From Corydoras sp. C115 (Eukaryota > Chordata > Actinopteri > Siluriformes > Callichthyidae), in assembly GCA_019802505.1 (NCBI GenBank), contig JAFMOC010000024.1, forward strand, positions 1,371,501 through 1,435,500: a stretch of DNA of 64,000 bases. The letters are read 5' to 3'. Positions 10,953 to 23,210 of the stretch are shown in pieces. How positions within the stretch are numbered: the stretch's first letter is position 1; the number at the start of each line of letters is the position of its first letter. A program made the translations under genes and the position numbers. Below the pieces are notes generated by a model. That model did not search any database, was not told the origin of the DNA, and saw only the letters and a program-made list of their open reading frames with translations.

Positions 10953-12140
10953 ATAAAGTGCCACAAGCAACATTAAAATAATGTTTGGGTATATATTTAA
11001 ACTTCAAAATTGAACTGATCAATTAATGGGATATGCTTGAAGTTCACAAAACAGTGTACGTTCTATAGACGAAGTGTAATTTAAAGCAAGATTGTGAACT
11101 TTGTAGGTTTTAGAAGTGGGCAGCTGCTAGATTTTATACTTGTGTAAATTGTAAGAAGTAATAAATCACTTTACTCTTACACCATGCTTTTAATTCGGAA
11201 CTTAATACTATGCCAACTGGCTCAAGAACAATGTACTTCCAAGTACATTTCATCAACTGTTCTAGCTTTAAATTTTAAATTAGACCTTTATTTATATTTA
11301 CATTTAGAAAAGGCGTCTATGTCAAGCAGCATGCAATTACAAGACATAACCTATTCATTATTCAATGGCAGGGTTCAGACAACTTTTGTTGTTTACAGTG
11401 TGTATTTTTCTAAAGGTCACCCTCTATCAACTGCTGTCTAGCAAAAAAAATTATATGGCGGTGCATAAGAATCATAGCCAAAAAGTTGTTCTTTAAAGGT
11501 TAAAAACAAGGAAGTTTAATTCTTGACAGCAAATTAAAATGTCCTCCCAGGAGTTTTACAAAACTACTCACTCATTCAATAAACAACTAAACACTGTCCC
11601 TTTTCTTTCTGTGATTCTAATCACAGGTCTGTGATGCAGTTAGCATTATAAATAATTAAATTATACAAAATGTTACATGCATGGTGACGTCTGCAGCAGG
11701 CAGTCATCATCACCAGTCTTTATGCTATATCGGTGTTGAGTGAGTTTTGAGTTTTTGCAGTCTGACTCAGACTGCAATAGTCTATGCAGCTGCAGATTAG
11801 GATAATATCCTTACATTTACCCCACCCCCTGCCTTTCTAATATGGAAAAAAAGACAGTATATCCTCGTATATCCTGACAGTACTGGAAAAGTCCCATACT
11901 GAATCAGTAAGAAAAAAATAGTCCCAGTATTTCTGTAGAGCTCATATTTATACACTAATGCTAATTATAATATCAGGTCAAATTGAAAAAGTTATACAAG
12001 TGAAAAAAATTAATTTCATAAAAGTTGGACCCATGGGTTTCAAACAAGGACACTTGCACTTAAGGACTTTTCCTATTAAAATTCCAAATCTCATTTCATT
12101 CTCTACAAAGTGCCATAAAGTGTTGTATTACTCTGTACAT
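10953..12140. other. Unannotated intronic stretch
   Basis: Repeat-poor; contains a 23-bp palindrome with an AP-1 core (11755-11777, separate entry). Confidence 0.5.
11755..11777. promoter_or_regulatory. Perfect palindrome around an AP-1 consensus
   Basis: Arms ttgcagtctga / tcagactgcaa meet at a single C, so TGACTCA (11763-11769), the exact AP-1 core, sits at the centre. Function is inference; one such core is expected by chance every few kb, but the 11-bp arms are not. Confidence 0.35.
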
Positions 12141-12442
12141 TCAGGGTTGCGAGGGGTTCCCCATGCCACTCCAGGGGAGAACGTTTAAGGCCCTGGGCAG
12201 CTACAGCCAGAACAGGGTGCCAATCTATATCTGAGCTTGCTCACTCACACACATACACACTATATGGGGCAATTTAGAGCATTCAATTTACCTTAAATCC
12301 ATGTTTTTGGACTGTGGGAGGAAATCCAAAAACCTGAAGGAAACCCTCAAAGGCACGGCGAGAACATGGAAACTCCACCCAGATTGGGATTCCAACCTGG
12401 ATTCTCGGTGCCGAGAGCCGAACGTGCTAATGTCTAAGCCAA
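12141..12442 (-). mobile_element. SINE-B copy, diverged
   Basis: Minus-strand order: ggttccccatgccactccag, cactatatggggcaattt, tttttggactgtgggagga, ggaaactccacccagattgg. Confidence 0.9.
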
Positions 12443-12454
12443 CTTCATCAATGT

Positions 12455-12640
12455 TCACTTTAAAAACCAGACTATATTACATTGTGGAAGATGAGTCTAT
12501 TAATAATATTGATTTGAATAAACAGGTTTATGAATTAAACCTTGTTCTTTTTTATTGCAGTGTTTTAATGACCATTTAAAAAAAAGCAATAAAGCAATCA
12601 AGATTGATTATTGTGAATCTTATCACAGAATAGAGATATA
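12455..12640 (+). repeat. Dispersed repeat family F, partial copy
   Basis: Shares aaaaaccagactatattaca, ttgtggaagatgagtctatt and aaagcaataaagcaatc with the copies at 14645-15135, 22250-22560 (opposite strand) and 26800-27250. Confidence 0.65.
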
Positions 12641-13902
12641 TCGGTTCTCCGCTACAAGTCGAGGCCAACACCTTTTTCCCTTTATCTCCTTAATAGAATG
12701 CGAAAGGCCTGATAACACATAACCTGTATTGAATAACCTGTATAAAAGTGAATATGGTGTATGCAAAGGCATTTATGTCTGCAATTTAAAAGTTTAGCAA
12801 CTACACAGTTAGTCAGGTAGTGACTAACTGAAAATTTAATTTTTACTTAAATTTTGCTGTACAGAAAAAAACAAAAAAAAAAACAAGGGTAGATTGTCAT
12901 CATCAAAGGTTTGCAATTGTGGGTTCAGCTACTATTCACAGTACTGTTCATTAAATCACCATAATTTGTATACACCATTATAATGCAAAAATAATCTTAC
13001 AAAAAAAAAAAAATACCTCTCTATAAACATACAAGACCAAACTGTAAAGCATCTAATTTTCTGTTTCTTTGCCATCAGCAGAAGCATAAACATCAGTAAT
13101 GAATATCTATTAACTATTATCTAACGTCATAACACAGCTGTGTGTCTCAGAGAGATGACTAACGGTGCTGAGCTACATTATAGGGATCTCTTATTGCTTA
13201 GCGAACTACATTTTTCAAGTAGCTTGTCATTCCTTGTCTGTCTGCTCGTTTCCTTCATCTAGTCATCTGACAAGCTGTGGCAGACTGTACGACACAGCTG
13301 GAGACATTCACTACATTCTATAGCCATCTGTCCTTAGTTACCTCGGATACTTTGCCCTGAATTATGAGAAAGGAAAGGTCAAAACACATCTGACGCCTGA
13401 ATAATGCTGTATACTGTAAAATCTTGAGGAATTGTTTGCTTATTTTATTCCATTTTCGCAGTCCTGGCCTAAATTGTCTACTTATACAAACATTGATACA
13501 ACATTCAAATGTTTTCCATAAATCAGATCGAAGTGCAACCACATGAGATTTGTAATTCAAACAATCTGAGTGAATTTGTGTGAGTTATGGTCATCGGTGA
13601 TGTACTAGCCTGGATTAGTATCTACAACATGACGGTATACTGAGATCAAAAAAGACATTCAGCAAATGAGGATCCTGTACATATTAACAACTCTTTCTTA
13701 GAGAAAGCTAACAATTATTTGGTGAAAGGAAATATACAAGCAAGTTGCAACAGAATGCACCTGCATCTAACATGTTTTAATGCACCGAATGCAGAACATT
13801 ATTGTATTGCATAGTATTGGCTATAACAGACTAGATATACAACAGTACACAAATACATTGGCTTACACCATGCTATGGACTTCACTGTTCAGTACAAATA
13901 AA

Positions 13903-13955
<53 letters not shown>

Positions 13956-14644
13956 ATATATTTTTTAACTGTTGAAACCAAGGTCCTTCACAACAGCATG
14001 TGGAGCAATATATATTGCTAAATTTTTTAAGGTTTAAGAGTTTAGAAAGGGTTTAATAGCATATGAGGTGATTAGACAAGTGCGTAAAAGGTTTATGTAG
14101 CTTTAAACATATAAATAATACAATAATTATAATGCAGCTACATCACAGGGTCTCTGGAATGTAAGCCCCATGATATGTGAGGGATTACTGTACATGCTCA
14201 TTGCTTCGGTAATTTGAAAATTTGTCTGATTTCACATTTCTGGAGTGGAGTTCGCGCATGTTAACTCATGGGGGAAAAAATGAAGGTTTAGTCAAATTAG
14301 TGTAAAAAGTAGCGGAGATTATTTGTTGGGTTGAAGTGTTCGCAGCAGCACGGGAACCACAAGATGTGGCACCACAAGATGAACCAGCTAAAAGATGTAC
14401 ATCCATTTTTTCTTACTGTGGTTTGTAAACTAAGTCCATTTAAGAAATGGGCACGAGAAAATTCTGTTTCCGGTCCTCCTTTAGTTCCACCCTGTCACAA
14501 AGTATATACGTAGTTCCAGAAACATGGCAGTCCTTAATCCTCTATTTTGTAGCAATATTCAATCAAATGGAACTTGTTGTGTCTTTAAAATGTTCTTCAA
14601 TATGCTAATAAATAAGTGTCTTCATAAAACAGTTAGTAATGTCT
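12641..14644. other. Unannotated intronic stretch with ATT repeat
   Basis: Mostly unique AT-rich DNA. (ATT)n lies at about 13911-13953. No splice-flanked coding frame recognised. Confidence 0.5.
13911..13953. repeat. (ATT)n microsatellite
   Basis: About 14 ATT units after a T run; the poly-Leu frame here is an artefact. Confidence 0.97.
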
Positions 14645-15135
14645 TTTAAATCTGATTGGCTGAGCAGTTTGTCACATTACTGACAATAATGCTTTCCTCT
14701 GACCGCTTCACTTTCATATCGATACGTGTAAAATGTGAACATGGTAGAACATTCTTTAAAACAATACACAATTAATGGAAATGCAGATTAATATAAACAG
14801 AGAGACATTTTGTGATCAGAACTTGGTCAGTGTCTCATTGCTTAGCAACCAATGTTCAATAAAAAAACTGGATTACATCATGAAAGACCAGTATGAAGTA
14901 AGTATAGAAAATATATGAAAGTATGAAGTATTATTATTAGTACTAGTAGTATTTACCATTATTACTAGTTTATGTAGTATTAAATTAAGTATAAAGATAT
15001 GAAGTACGTTAAACCTTGGTTTTATTATAGTGTTTTTATATCAGTTTTATAAAAGCAATAAGGCACTCAACTACGGGAATTATTGGCAATAATTCACGGG
15101 AAAAAATGTGTAACGACATTCTGCAACATCTCTTT
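14645..15135 (+). repeat. Dispersed repeat family F, longest copy
   Basis: Begins ctgattggctgagcagtttg, passes aaaactggattacatca, ttttataaaagcaataagg and ends aattcacgggaaaa. The same motif order occurs at 26800-27250. No coding potential; class unknown to me. Confidence 0.65.
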
Positions 15136-16236
15136 TCCTGATTTATACAATAATGCACGTCCTCTCCTACCTTATTGATTTAATATTACAGTAAGCATCC
15201 AGTGTGACAAAATGGCAACCACTGTAGCACATATTATTTCAACTCAACATGATTGTAATGTTCAGTATGTCCTTCCTGCCTAATTTCATGGAGAACCCAA
15301 AACCACACATTCACTCAGTCAGAGACTAAATGTGCACGTTTACCCAAAGCAAGTGGTAAACAGTCTGCTGAGGTTGTTTAATCATGGCAAAGGTGTGGCT
15401 CTGTTTACATATGCTACTAGAGGACAGCCAAATCGTAACTGCCTGCAAAATCCAATGTGTAGAATATTTATTAAATTTGTACTTGGATTACTTGTTTATT
15501 TTCACAAATTCAAAGCCACAAATGTGTCAAATTTGTTCACTGAGCGCTTCGAAAACCATCACAGCATATTCACACATACTTAACACACATCCATTTTCAG
15601 AGCAGCTCTCAGACTTTATGTAACCAATGCCCTTTATGTTCTTTTGTACATTTGTTTCCTGATCAATCTCTTAGATGGAGACCAGTAGGCCTTATGACGG
15701 ATATTTGCATCCATGATGAAAAAATGTAAAAAAGAAACCCTAAAAACACCTCTTAGGTTATTTAAATGAACTTGGAATAGCGCTACAGTGATTGTTATTC
15801 TAGTGCTGTTCAGAGGTTCTCATTTATTCACAGCCTACACACATGTGCTGTTTCGTCTTCACACAAAGACAAGCTCTCAAACATGTAGCCCAATAAATAA
15901 ATAATAAAGCTGTCCTTACCGAATAGAAAAACAACTGTCATTGCATTAGTCTGAGTGCCTGTGACATTTAGAGCAGGACAGGATTCTGCTGCACCTGGAC
16001 AATAGGTTCCAGACTGCCACAGATAGCCATCTTGCTTTTCCTGCATTTGCATTGGGCGGAGGCTGAACGTTCCATGAACCCAGGTAAGGTTCCCACAGTG
16101 CAATCTGTTCGGTGGTTGCTCCATCAAAGGACATATGATAATGAAAATGTTTCACAAAATTTTAAGCACTCTAATGTTGGCACAAAATGTTTCATTTAAT
16201 GGGCAACTTAATTGTAATGTAAGTGCAAAAGGTGTC
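15136..16236. other. Unannotated intronic stretch
   Basis: A 99-codon open frame on the minus strand (15828-16127) has no recognised domain and no matching splice context, so I do not call it a gene. Confidence 0.45.
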
Positions 16237-16530
16237 CTAGCTGTCCTCTCAATGCTGGGGATTCAGGTTCGAATCCCAATCTCTCTGTGTCTGTTTGCCC
16301 GGGTGCACCAGTTTCCTCCTACAGTCCAAAACCATGGATTCAAGGTAAATTGTATGATCTAAATCGCCCCATATAGTTTGCGTGTGAGTAAATATGTCCA
16401 GTGATAGATTGGTACCCTGTCCTGAGAGTATCTGCCCAGCGCTCAAAACGTTCTTCGCTGGATGGGAATGGTAAACCTCCCCATGACCCTAGTAGAGGAG
16501 TAAGCAGAAGATAATGAATAAATTAATCGT
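16237..16530 (+). mobile_element. SINE-B copy, lacks head
   Basis: Starts at ctctcaatgctggggattca and keeps the B box ggttcgaatcc, the middle and the aagataatgaataaa tail. Confidence 0.88.
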
Positions 16531-16612
16531 AATCTCATTCAGTCTGGGGCTCATAACACCATTTAAAATCAATAGCAATGCCAATTAATAAACACAATTT
16601 ATTAATGAGGAT

Positions 16613-16800
16613 GGGCACGGTGGCTTAATGGTTAGCACATTTGCATCCAAGTACTGGGGATTCAGGTTGGAATCCCAATGTGGGTGGAGTCTCCGTGTTC
16701 TCCCCGTGTCCATGTGGGTTTCACGTTCACCCCTTGATGGGCATGGGAAACCCCACCGTGACCCAATTAGGGGATTATGTAAAATATAATGAATGAAGGC
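16613..16800 (+). mobile_element. SINE-B copy with internal deletion
   Basis: Head gggcacggtggcttaatgg and tail gatgggcatgggaaacccca, aatgaatgaagg; about 150 bp of the middle is missing. Confidence 0.9.
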
Positions 16801-17520
16801 AGGTGTGAATATGGAGAAAATGTAAATGGAGGAATCAAAAAAATGAGGGATGTGATTAAAATCACCTGCTGTGCGTTGTTATCTTTGACTGTGCAGAAGA
16901 TAAAAGGGGAAAGAGAAGATGTTATTGGAGTTTTCCAATTGTTAAATACGGACACCTGATCACTGCACAATCTATACGTGGCTGTCCTATGCCGTTGATG
17001 CTGCCCAGTAAAGCTGCTTTGTGACAATGTGCTATTGTAAAAAGTCCTGTATGAATAAATTACATGAACACTTTAGTTCTTAATGGTAGAGAATGATGTA
17101 CAGCAATGCACATGAGTAGTGTTTGTGTCTATCTGTAAAAAAATACTCTAAAGTGAAGATAAGTGGCAGGCTGTTTTTGTGTGGCAGTTTTAAAGTGCAT
17201 CACAGTTCTGTTTCCAGCATCAACACCGGTTCCACATTAGTAAACACTAGGTCTTTATAAATCACAACAAAATTAAAACTACTTCAGAAGCACAGAAAAC
17301 AGGAACAGGTTCACATAGATTTAAAAGTAGAGAGCTGTTCAGTCAATCATTAAGCAAAAGAATAATGAAATGCAGGGTCATGAAACTAACATGACTCATA
17401 ATTTATTGTTTGTTTTTATAGATTCTTTGCACTTCATAGCAGGCTGCACAGATTTACAGGTTGTGTGGACCCAAAAAAGAAGAAGGGATAAGTGTTATAC
17501 TGCCTTTATTTAACATATTC
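16801..17520. other. Unannotated intronic stretch
   Basis: No recognised element. Confidence 0.5.
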
Positions 17521-17523
17521 ACA

Positions 17524-17905
17524 TACACTATATTGGCAAAAGTATTTGCTCACCTGCCTTGACTCGCATATGAGCTTAAGTGACATTCCATTCCTAATCC
17601 ATAAGGTTCATTATGACAGTCCACCCTTTGCAGCTAGAACACCAGATCCACACCAGACTCTGTCATCCATGTCTTTATGGACCTTGCTTTGTGCACTGGT
17701 GCACAGTCATGTTGGAAGAGGAAGGGGCCAGCACCAAACTGTTCCCACAAAGTAGGGAGCATGGAATTGTCCAATGTCTGGGTATGCTGAAGCATCCAGA
17801 GTTCCCTTTGCTAGAACTGAGGGCTCAAGCCCAGCTCCTGAAAAACAACCACTATAATCCCCACTCCACCAAACTTTACACTTGGCACAATGCAGTCAGA
17901 CAAGT
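17524..17905 (-). mobile_element. Tc1-like transposon remnant
   Basis: The left end (cactatattggcaaaagtat) is a familiar fish Tc1-like terminus. The minus strand encodes transposase pieces, including HDCAPVHKARSIKTWM around the second catalytic Asp. Much of the gene is deleted and the other end is missing. Inactive. Confidence 0.88.
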
Positions 17906-17967
17906 ACCGTTCTCCCCACTCAGACTAGCCTTTTTCAACCATTTATAGATAATGTGTATAATTAAAT

Positions 17968-18280
17968 GGCAGCATGATGGCGTTGTGGTTAGAACATCTC
18001 ACTTTCACTGTGAGCACTGGGGATCCAGGTTTAAATCCCAATCTGAATTTCCATGTTCTCATCATGCCCATGTGCATTTTCTACTGGTTCTCTGGTTTCC
18101 TCCCAAGGATTCTCTGCTTTAAATTGTCCCATCTACATTGCCGTGTCTGTGTGAGTGTGTGCCCAGTGAAGGATTGGGCATATTTGCCCAGCGCCTGAAA
18201 CATTCTTCCCTGGATGGGCATGGGGAAACTCCCCTCGCATCCCTAATAAAGAATGAATTGATAGTGGAAGACAATGAAAC
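17968..18280 (+). mobile_element. SINE-B copy, diverged
   Basis: Head ggcagcatgatggcgttgtg, B box-like ggtttaaatcc, then tttgcccagcgcctgaaaca and ccctggatgggcatggg. Confidence 0.88.
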
Positions 18281-18815
18281 ATGATATATAATCATATGTT
18301 TTTCAAATGGTTCTTAATGTAAGCAAGTTGATTCACTGGGCATTTTACATATTTAATTATTAAGCATTTTATTATAAGATTTGGTTACATGTTAGTGTAA
18401 CATGACTTATTTAGATGCTTTCACATAAATTCAAGTTCCAACCATATGCTAAAATCTAGCTGGTACATCGTGTTGTCATGTGGTGCAGGTTTATGAAATA
18501 AATAAATAAAGCCAATAGTGATAATTACAGTGTAACCATAAAATGACCTTGAAGCCCAACATATGAGAGAGAGAGAGAGATATCAGGGATGTAGACAAAT
18601 GATTCATCACTACCAAAAGAGTCACTCACCACTCCAGCTGGCTGGTTGTCTATTATACACAGCCACTCTGGATTCTAAATGTGCAAGGTCTTTTGGTAAA
18701 ATAAAAAAAATAAAAACACATCTCAAAAGATTATTTCAAATGTTTAAATACTAATGAAAACAAACATGAGACATTGAAACCAAATTAAAAGGAACATTCA
18801 TCAACACATCATACA
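18281..18815. other. Unannotated intronic stretch
   Basis: Short GA tract at about 18565-18580; otherwise nothing recognised. Confidence 0.5.
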
Positions 18816-19400
18816 CTGCCAGGCAAAAAAAAAGGGATGCAACTCAGATCTGTGGTCGTTGCAGTTGGTCAGGTCTGGGTTCAGCAATGTTTTGCGCCCA
18901 AAGAACAAAGTAAGCTGATGACCTGACTGAACAACCAGGCTACTTTTCCCCTGATGAAGTAGACAATATCCAAGATGACAGCATGGGACTCAAATAGTTT
19001 AAAATAATAATATTAATATAATAATATTGATGGCGGCGGCACAGTGGCTTAGTGGTTAGCACTCTCAGCGCTAGGGATTCCCGGTTCGAATCCCCATCTG
19101 GGTGGAGTTTCCATGTTCTCCCCGTGTCTGTGTTGGTTTTCTCCGGGTTCTCCGGTTTCCTCCCACAGTCCAAAAAACATGGATCAATCAATTGAGTTCT
19201 CCAAATGGCCCCTTATAGAGTGTGTAAATTAAGGGAGGTTCAGGGAACATAGGACCTCATTTCTTACATGGATTGGCCAGACCTTAACCTCACTGAGAAT
19301 CTTTGGGATGTACAGGACAAGACTTTGTGCAGTGGTGCAAAGACAAGACAATGGGGGGGGAAATCAATGCCATCGCAGCACAACCTCATTGTATTACTTC
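18816..19400 (+). mobile_element. Tc1-like transposon remnant, split by SINE-B
   Basis: Left end cactgccaggcaaaaaaaaa, then ggtcaggtctgggttcagca and atatccaagatgacagcatg, degenerate copies of Tc1 transposase codons around the second Asp. After the SINE at 19035-19226 it resumes with gaggttcagggaacatagga and ccagaccttaacctcactga, the region of the third catalytic residue (PDLNPxEN). Several frameshifts; inactive. Confidence 0.85.
19035..19226 (+). mobile_element. SINE-B copy inside Tc1 remnant, 3' truncated
   Basis: Intact head and B box up to ccttatagagtgtgt, then abrupt return to Tc1 sequence. Confidence 0.9.
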
Positions 19401-19444
19401 CATTACACATGCACTTTGGACTACACTTCTTCATACCAACCCAT

Positions 19445-19652
19445 AGGTAGCTCAGTGGTAAGGGTGTTGGGCTATCAATCTGAAAGGTTGTGGGTTCAAT
19501 TCCCAGGTCCAATAAAGTTACCATTGTGGGTCCTTGGGCAAAGACCTTTAACCCTCATTGCTCCAGGGCTGCTGTGGCCAACCCTGTTCTCGCTTTGTAA
19601 GTCACTTTGGATAAAAGTGTCTGCTAAATGACTAAATGTAATGAAACCCTGT
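19445..19652 (+). mobile_element. SINE-A copy, full length
   Basis: tRNA-like head ggtagctcagtggtaagggt (A box), gggttcaattcc (B box), body ccaggtccaataaagttacc and tail ggataaaagtgtctgctaaa. Confidence 0.93.
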
Positions 19653-20057
19653 GTTAGAGCTCTACAAAAGTCATTAGAGGAACAGAGAACAGACACATGA
19701 TATGGAATTGTTTCTTTTCAAAATGGATTGATGTTATTAAACAGCCAGTAAGCTTAGAGGTTGTTATTGAAATTCCAATAAGAAATTTCCAATCCAACAT
19801 TCTGCTCTTCAAATGTTGCCAATTGTCGGAGGCACTGCTTAAGACTTAAACACATATTTCTGCTAAGGGTTTTTTTAACTACTGCCTTATTGAAACACTT
19901 TTAAAATTGCTTTTGTATTTACCTTTCTGCTAGGAGCCTTGACCTAAAAAAACAATAATTAATAATTACAATCTCCATGGAAATATATTCTTTTCAAAAA
20001 CACTATTAAACTAGTGTATCATGACTTCTTTTATAAATAACCATAAACAAGTCTGAA
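19653..20057. other. Unannotated intronic stretch
   Basis: Nothing recognised. Confidence 0.5.
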
Positions 20058-20540
20058 CAGACGGTGGCATAGTAGTTAACACATTCGCCTCTCAGCACTG
20101 AGAACTCCATGTTCTCTCTGTGTTTGCGTGGGTTTCCTACGGGTTCTCCAGTTTCCTCCCACAGTCCAAAAACATGGATTCATGATAAACTGAATGCTGC
20201 AAATTACATTTACATTACATTTGGTCATTTACATACATTTGGTCATTTAGCAGACAATGAGGGCTAAGGGTCTTGCTCAAGGACCCACATTGGTACCTTC
20301 AGTGGACCTGGAATTTGAACCACCAACCTTTAGATTGATAGCCCAACACCCTAACCACCGAGCTACCACTAAATTGCCCTATATAGTGTGGTTTTGTGTG
20401 CGTCTGTGAGTGAGTGTAACTAGCGATAGATTGGCGCCATGTCCTGGATGTATCTGCCCAGCGCTCAAAACGTTCTCCTCTGAATTGGTATGGGAAAGCC
20501 CCCAAGACCCTAGTAGAAGAATAAGTGGAAGACAATGAAT
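20058..20540 (+). mobile_element. SINE-B copy interrupted by SINE-A
   Basis: The head half (20058-20205) ends at gaatgctgcaaatt, and the second half resumes at about 20370 with aaattgccctatatagtg and runs to gacaatgaatcc. Confidence 0.9.
20206..20369 (-). mobile_element. SINE-A nested in SINE-B
   Basis: Minus-strand copy from the tail (catttagcagacaatgag, shortened) through tcttgctcaaggacccacat to the head complement caccgagctacc. Confidence 0.9.
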
Positions 20541-20829
20541 CCACTTAAAGTCTAAACAGCCTATGTGCAGTAAATTCTGTTAATTACCTTGCTATTAGGA
20601 ATTATAAACAAAATAACATAATGCAGTTTGCACTCCTAAAAGATTTTTTTGGTGTTGGGAGTCACACTTCACGTGAGAGTTTTGTTTACGTTAGGCTTGC
20701 TCTCGATATTTTAGGTCATAAGCCTGCAATGTTTCCCAAATATCCAGAAATTGAAGTGTGTCAGGAGCCAGTGGCACTACAGAAGAAGGTGGTGCTATCA
20801 GTAATGGACTTTGATTATGGATATCGCAC

Positions 20830-21066
20830 CTGACGTGGCTTCACCTGATGAGCCTGTGCGCCGTTTAAAAACAGGAACATCACATGATAAAGGGAGAAAG
20901 CCCGATTACGAGCTGCAGGAAGTAAAGGCATGGCATTAAGATCAGCCTGCACATGTACATTAATTAATATTGAATATTGTGAATTGAATAATAAAGCCCA
21001 CTCCTGAGCTTCTGATATCCTGTCTCCCGGTCCTGTCTCTGGTTTCCACCCCCCCACCCCCTGTTA
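20830..21066 (+). repeat. Possible LTR 3' portion
   Basis: gaataataaagcccactcct includes an AATAAA hexamer followed about 75 bp later by a C-rich run and tgttaca, an arrangement seen at LTR ends. I see no gag or pol frame nearby and cannot fix the 5' end. Weak call. Confidence 0.25.
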
Positions 21067-21501
21067 CATGAGGTTTTTGGTACAGATGTGCTTTTTCAAC
21101 AATAAGCGTTGTTATTCTTTTATAAAGTTCCTCCATCCCAACAGCACAATCATCATCTGTAAACAATCACACTACCCTTTTTCCTCTGCTACATCTAAAT
21201 ATGGTCATGGTGTTTGACCTATAGTGATCTTGGGTCATGTGTTTAGCAGGATGACTTGAGAAATGAGCAAAAAAAAAAAAAAAAGACTTCAGGGGGCTGG
21301 AATAATCCCCAAGGTTTTGCTTTCTTCTATTTATATATCCACTAAAAATCCCAGCTCAAGAATAAACAAAGACGTGCAAACAAAGTCACATCATAACAAA
21401 TAACCTTTCATGATTTTAAACGTTTAACTTGAATAAAGTATTGGCTCATTTTTTTGATATGTTGATCATGATTCCTTTTATCATAAAAAAGAGACAATTT
21501 T
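21067..21501. other. Unannotated intronic stretch
   Basis: Short A run at about 21270-21284; nothing else recognised. Confidence 0.5.
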
Positions 21502-21645
21502 TGCCTCTCAGTGCTGGGGATCCAGGTTCAAATTCCTATCTGGGTGGAGTTTCCATGTCCTCCCTGTGTCAGAATGGGTTTCCTCCGAGTTCTCAGGTTT
21601 CCTTCCACTGTCCAAAAAACATGGATTTGAGGTCAATTGTTCTGG
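21502..21645 (+). mobile_element. SINE-B fragment
   Basis: From tgcctctcagtgctggggat through gtccaaaaaacatggatt; head and 3' half are missing. Confidence 0.88.
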
Positions 21646-21689
21646 ATTTGCAGTAAAATGGAATTCCTCATGAACCAGCGTATTAAGTC

Positions 21690-21785
21690 CAGGTAGCTGC
21701 TCCATCAAAATAGCAATCTGCCAAAGTCAAATTGGAAGGAAACGACAAGTGACATGCTGATTGACAATAATAATTCTAGATAGTA
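21690..21785 (+). repeat. Dispersed repeat family G fragment
   Basis: aaaatagcaatctgccaaag and aagtgacatgctgattgaca recur at 29703-29780. Class unknown. Confidence 0.5.
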
Positions 21786-22249
21786 CATGCTTTTGCCGCA
21801 ATTTTCCTGTTAATACAATACAAGACACATGGGCACAGCCAAAATCAAGCTGCGTGTTTGACAGCTGGCTAAAGATCGCTAAAATAAGGCCACATTTTTT
21901 TAATGTAATTTTTTTACACATTTCTTTACACATAAATGGATGCTTTTCTTTTCTCAATTTCTGTGGTAGTTTTTACAATAAAACATCCACTTAAAGCAGC
22001 TTTTTAGTGCAGTTTATTGCAAAAATAATTGTTAAGAAAAATACATTTCTAAAATAGTGCCTATATCAGACCAATGAAGGAAGTACTTATTTTACCGCAA
22101 CCAACAATTTTTGTACAAATTAAGCTAAAAAAAAAAGGAAATTGGACATTTAGAGTGGGTGTCTAAACATTCCTGATGCAGGCAAGTGTGGAAGCACAAG
22201 TATTTTACTTCTCTGTTGTGTGTTGGCAGTGGCTGCATTAATTATATGC

Positions 22250-22560
22250 ATTTCCTCATAAACCGCTTTTAAGATGCTCACATGTAATGAATGGCAAATT
22301 AAGTTCCATACAGTTATGTACTTTTTTTAAATGCTCACTCACTTTGTAATTAGGCAGGACATGGAGCGGAGAGCCATAACTTCCACCTAACAACCTCGAG
22401 TGCCTTACTGCTTTTATAAAACGGTTACAAACACACTAAAATAAAAAAAAAAAACAAGGTTTGATTCATAAATACATTTATTAAAAACATGAACATTAAT
22501 AATCTGGTCTTCCACAATGTAATCTAGTCCGGTTTTTGAATACTGCTCGCTGACTGACAA
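22250..22560 (-). repeat. Dispersed repeat family F, minus-strand copy
   Basis: Complement of the family F motifs: aaccgcttttaagatgc, ctgcttttataaaacggtta, cttccacaatgtaatctag. Confidence 0.65.
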
Positions 22561-22734
22561 TCAAATACTGTTATTTAGTGGCCAAATTACAGAACCAAGT
22601 TTAAAACATGAAACACGTATTGCATATCACGCATAGATACGAATGTAAAGCAGGTAGATGTGTGTGTTATTGTTAATAATGTCACAACTGGACAAACATT
22701 TCAGCCAATAAGATATAAGGACTGGAACTAGTTC

Positions 22735-22945
22735 AAGTTTAGATAATTTATTTATACAGCACTTTTTTTACAAAGCAGCTATATTACAATGTTATAAGCC
22801 TTCCAACCCCCAAAGAGAAAGCCAAAGCAACAGCAGAAAAAAAAAAAAACTCCCCATTATGTTAATTTAAGGAAGAAACCTTAGGAGGACCAAGACTCCG
22901 TGAGGGACTCATCCTCCTTGAGCGGCAGGTACAGAGCGTGTAGTG
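22735..22945 (+). repeat. Dispersed repeat family E, copy 1
   Basis: tttagataatttatttatac ... aaagagaaagccaaagc ... aaggaagaaacc, aggaggaccaagactc, ggactcatcctccttgagcg. Second copy at 58160-58345. Common in teleost genomes; no coding capacity here. Confidence 0.75.
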
Positions 22946-22974
22946 AACTACAGTGCCCACTTTATAATGCATAT

Positions 22975-23120
22975 TAATTGTATTTTTATTTGGTTATTTA
23001 GCAGATACTTTTATCCAAAATGACTTACAAAGTGAGCACATGGTTGGTACATTTTCCCTCGAGCAATGCGGGTTAAGGGTCTTGCTCAAGGACCCACATG
23101 GTTACCTTCAGTGGACCTAC
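22975..23120 (-). mobile_element. SINE-A fragment
   Basis: gcagatacttttatccaaaa, gggtcttgctcaaggaccca, ccttcagtggacct; the head is missing. Confidence 0.85.
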
Positions 23121-23168
23121 TAATTTTACATATCATATTTACATTTTTCAATTACCCACTTATATACT

Positions 23169-23171
<3 letters not shown>

Positions 23172-23210
<39 letters not shown>

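Noticed and set aside
15828..16127. 99-codon minus-strand frame of mixed composition
   Set aside because: No recognised domain, no matching acceptor and donor in frame; also a plus-strand caggtaagg nearby has no accompanying coding frame.
19445..19520. tRNA gene
   Set aside because: A and B boxes are present, but no cloverleaf closes and the sequence continues into the SINE-A body; the same holds for 53073 and for the SINE-B heads.
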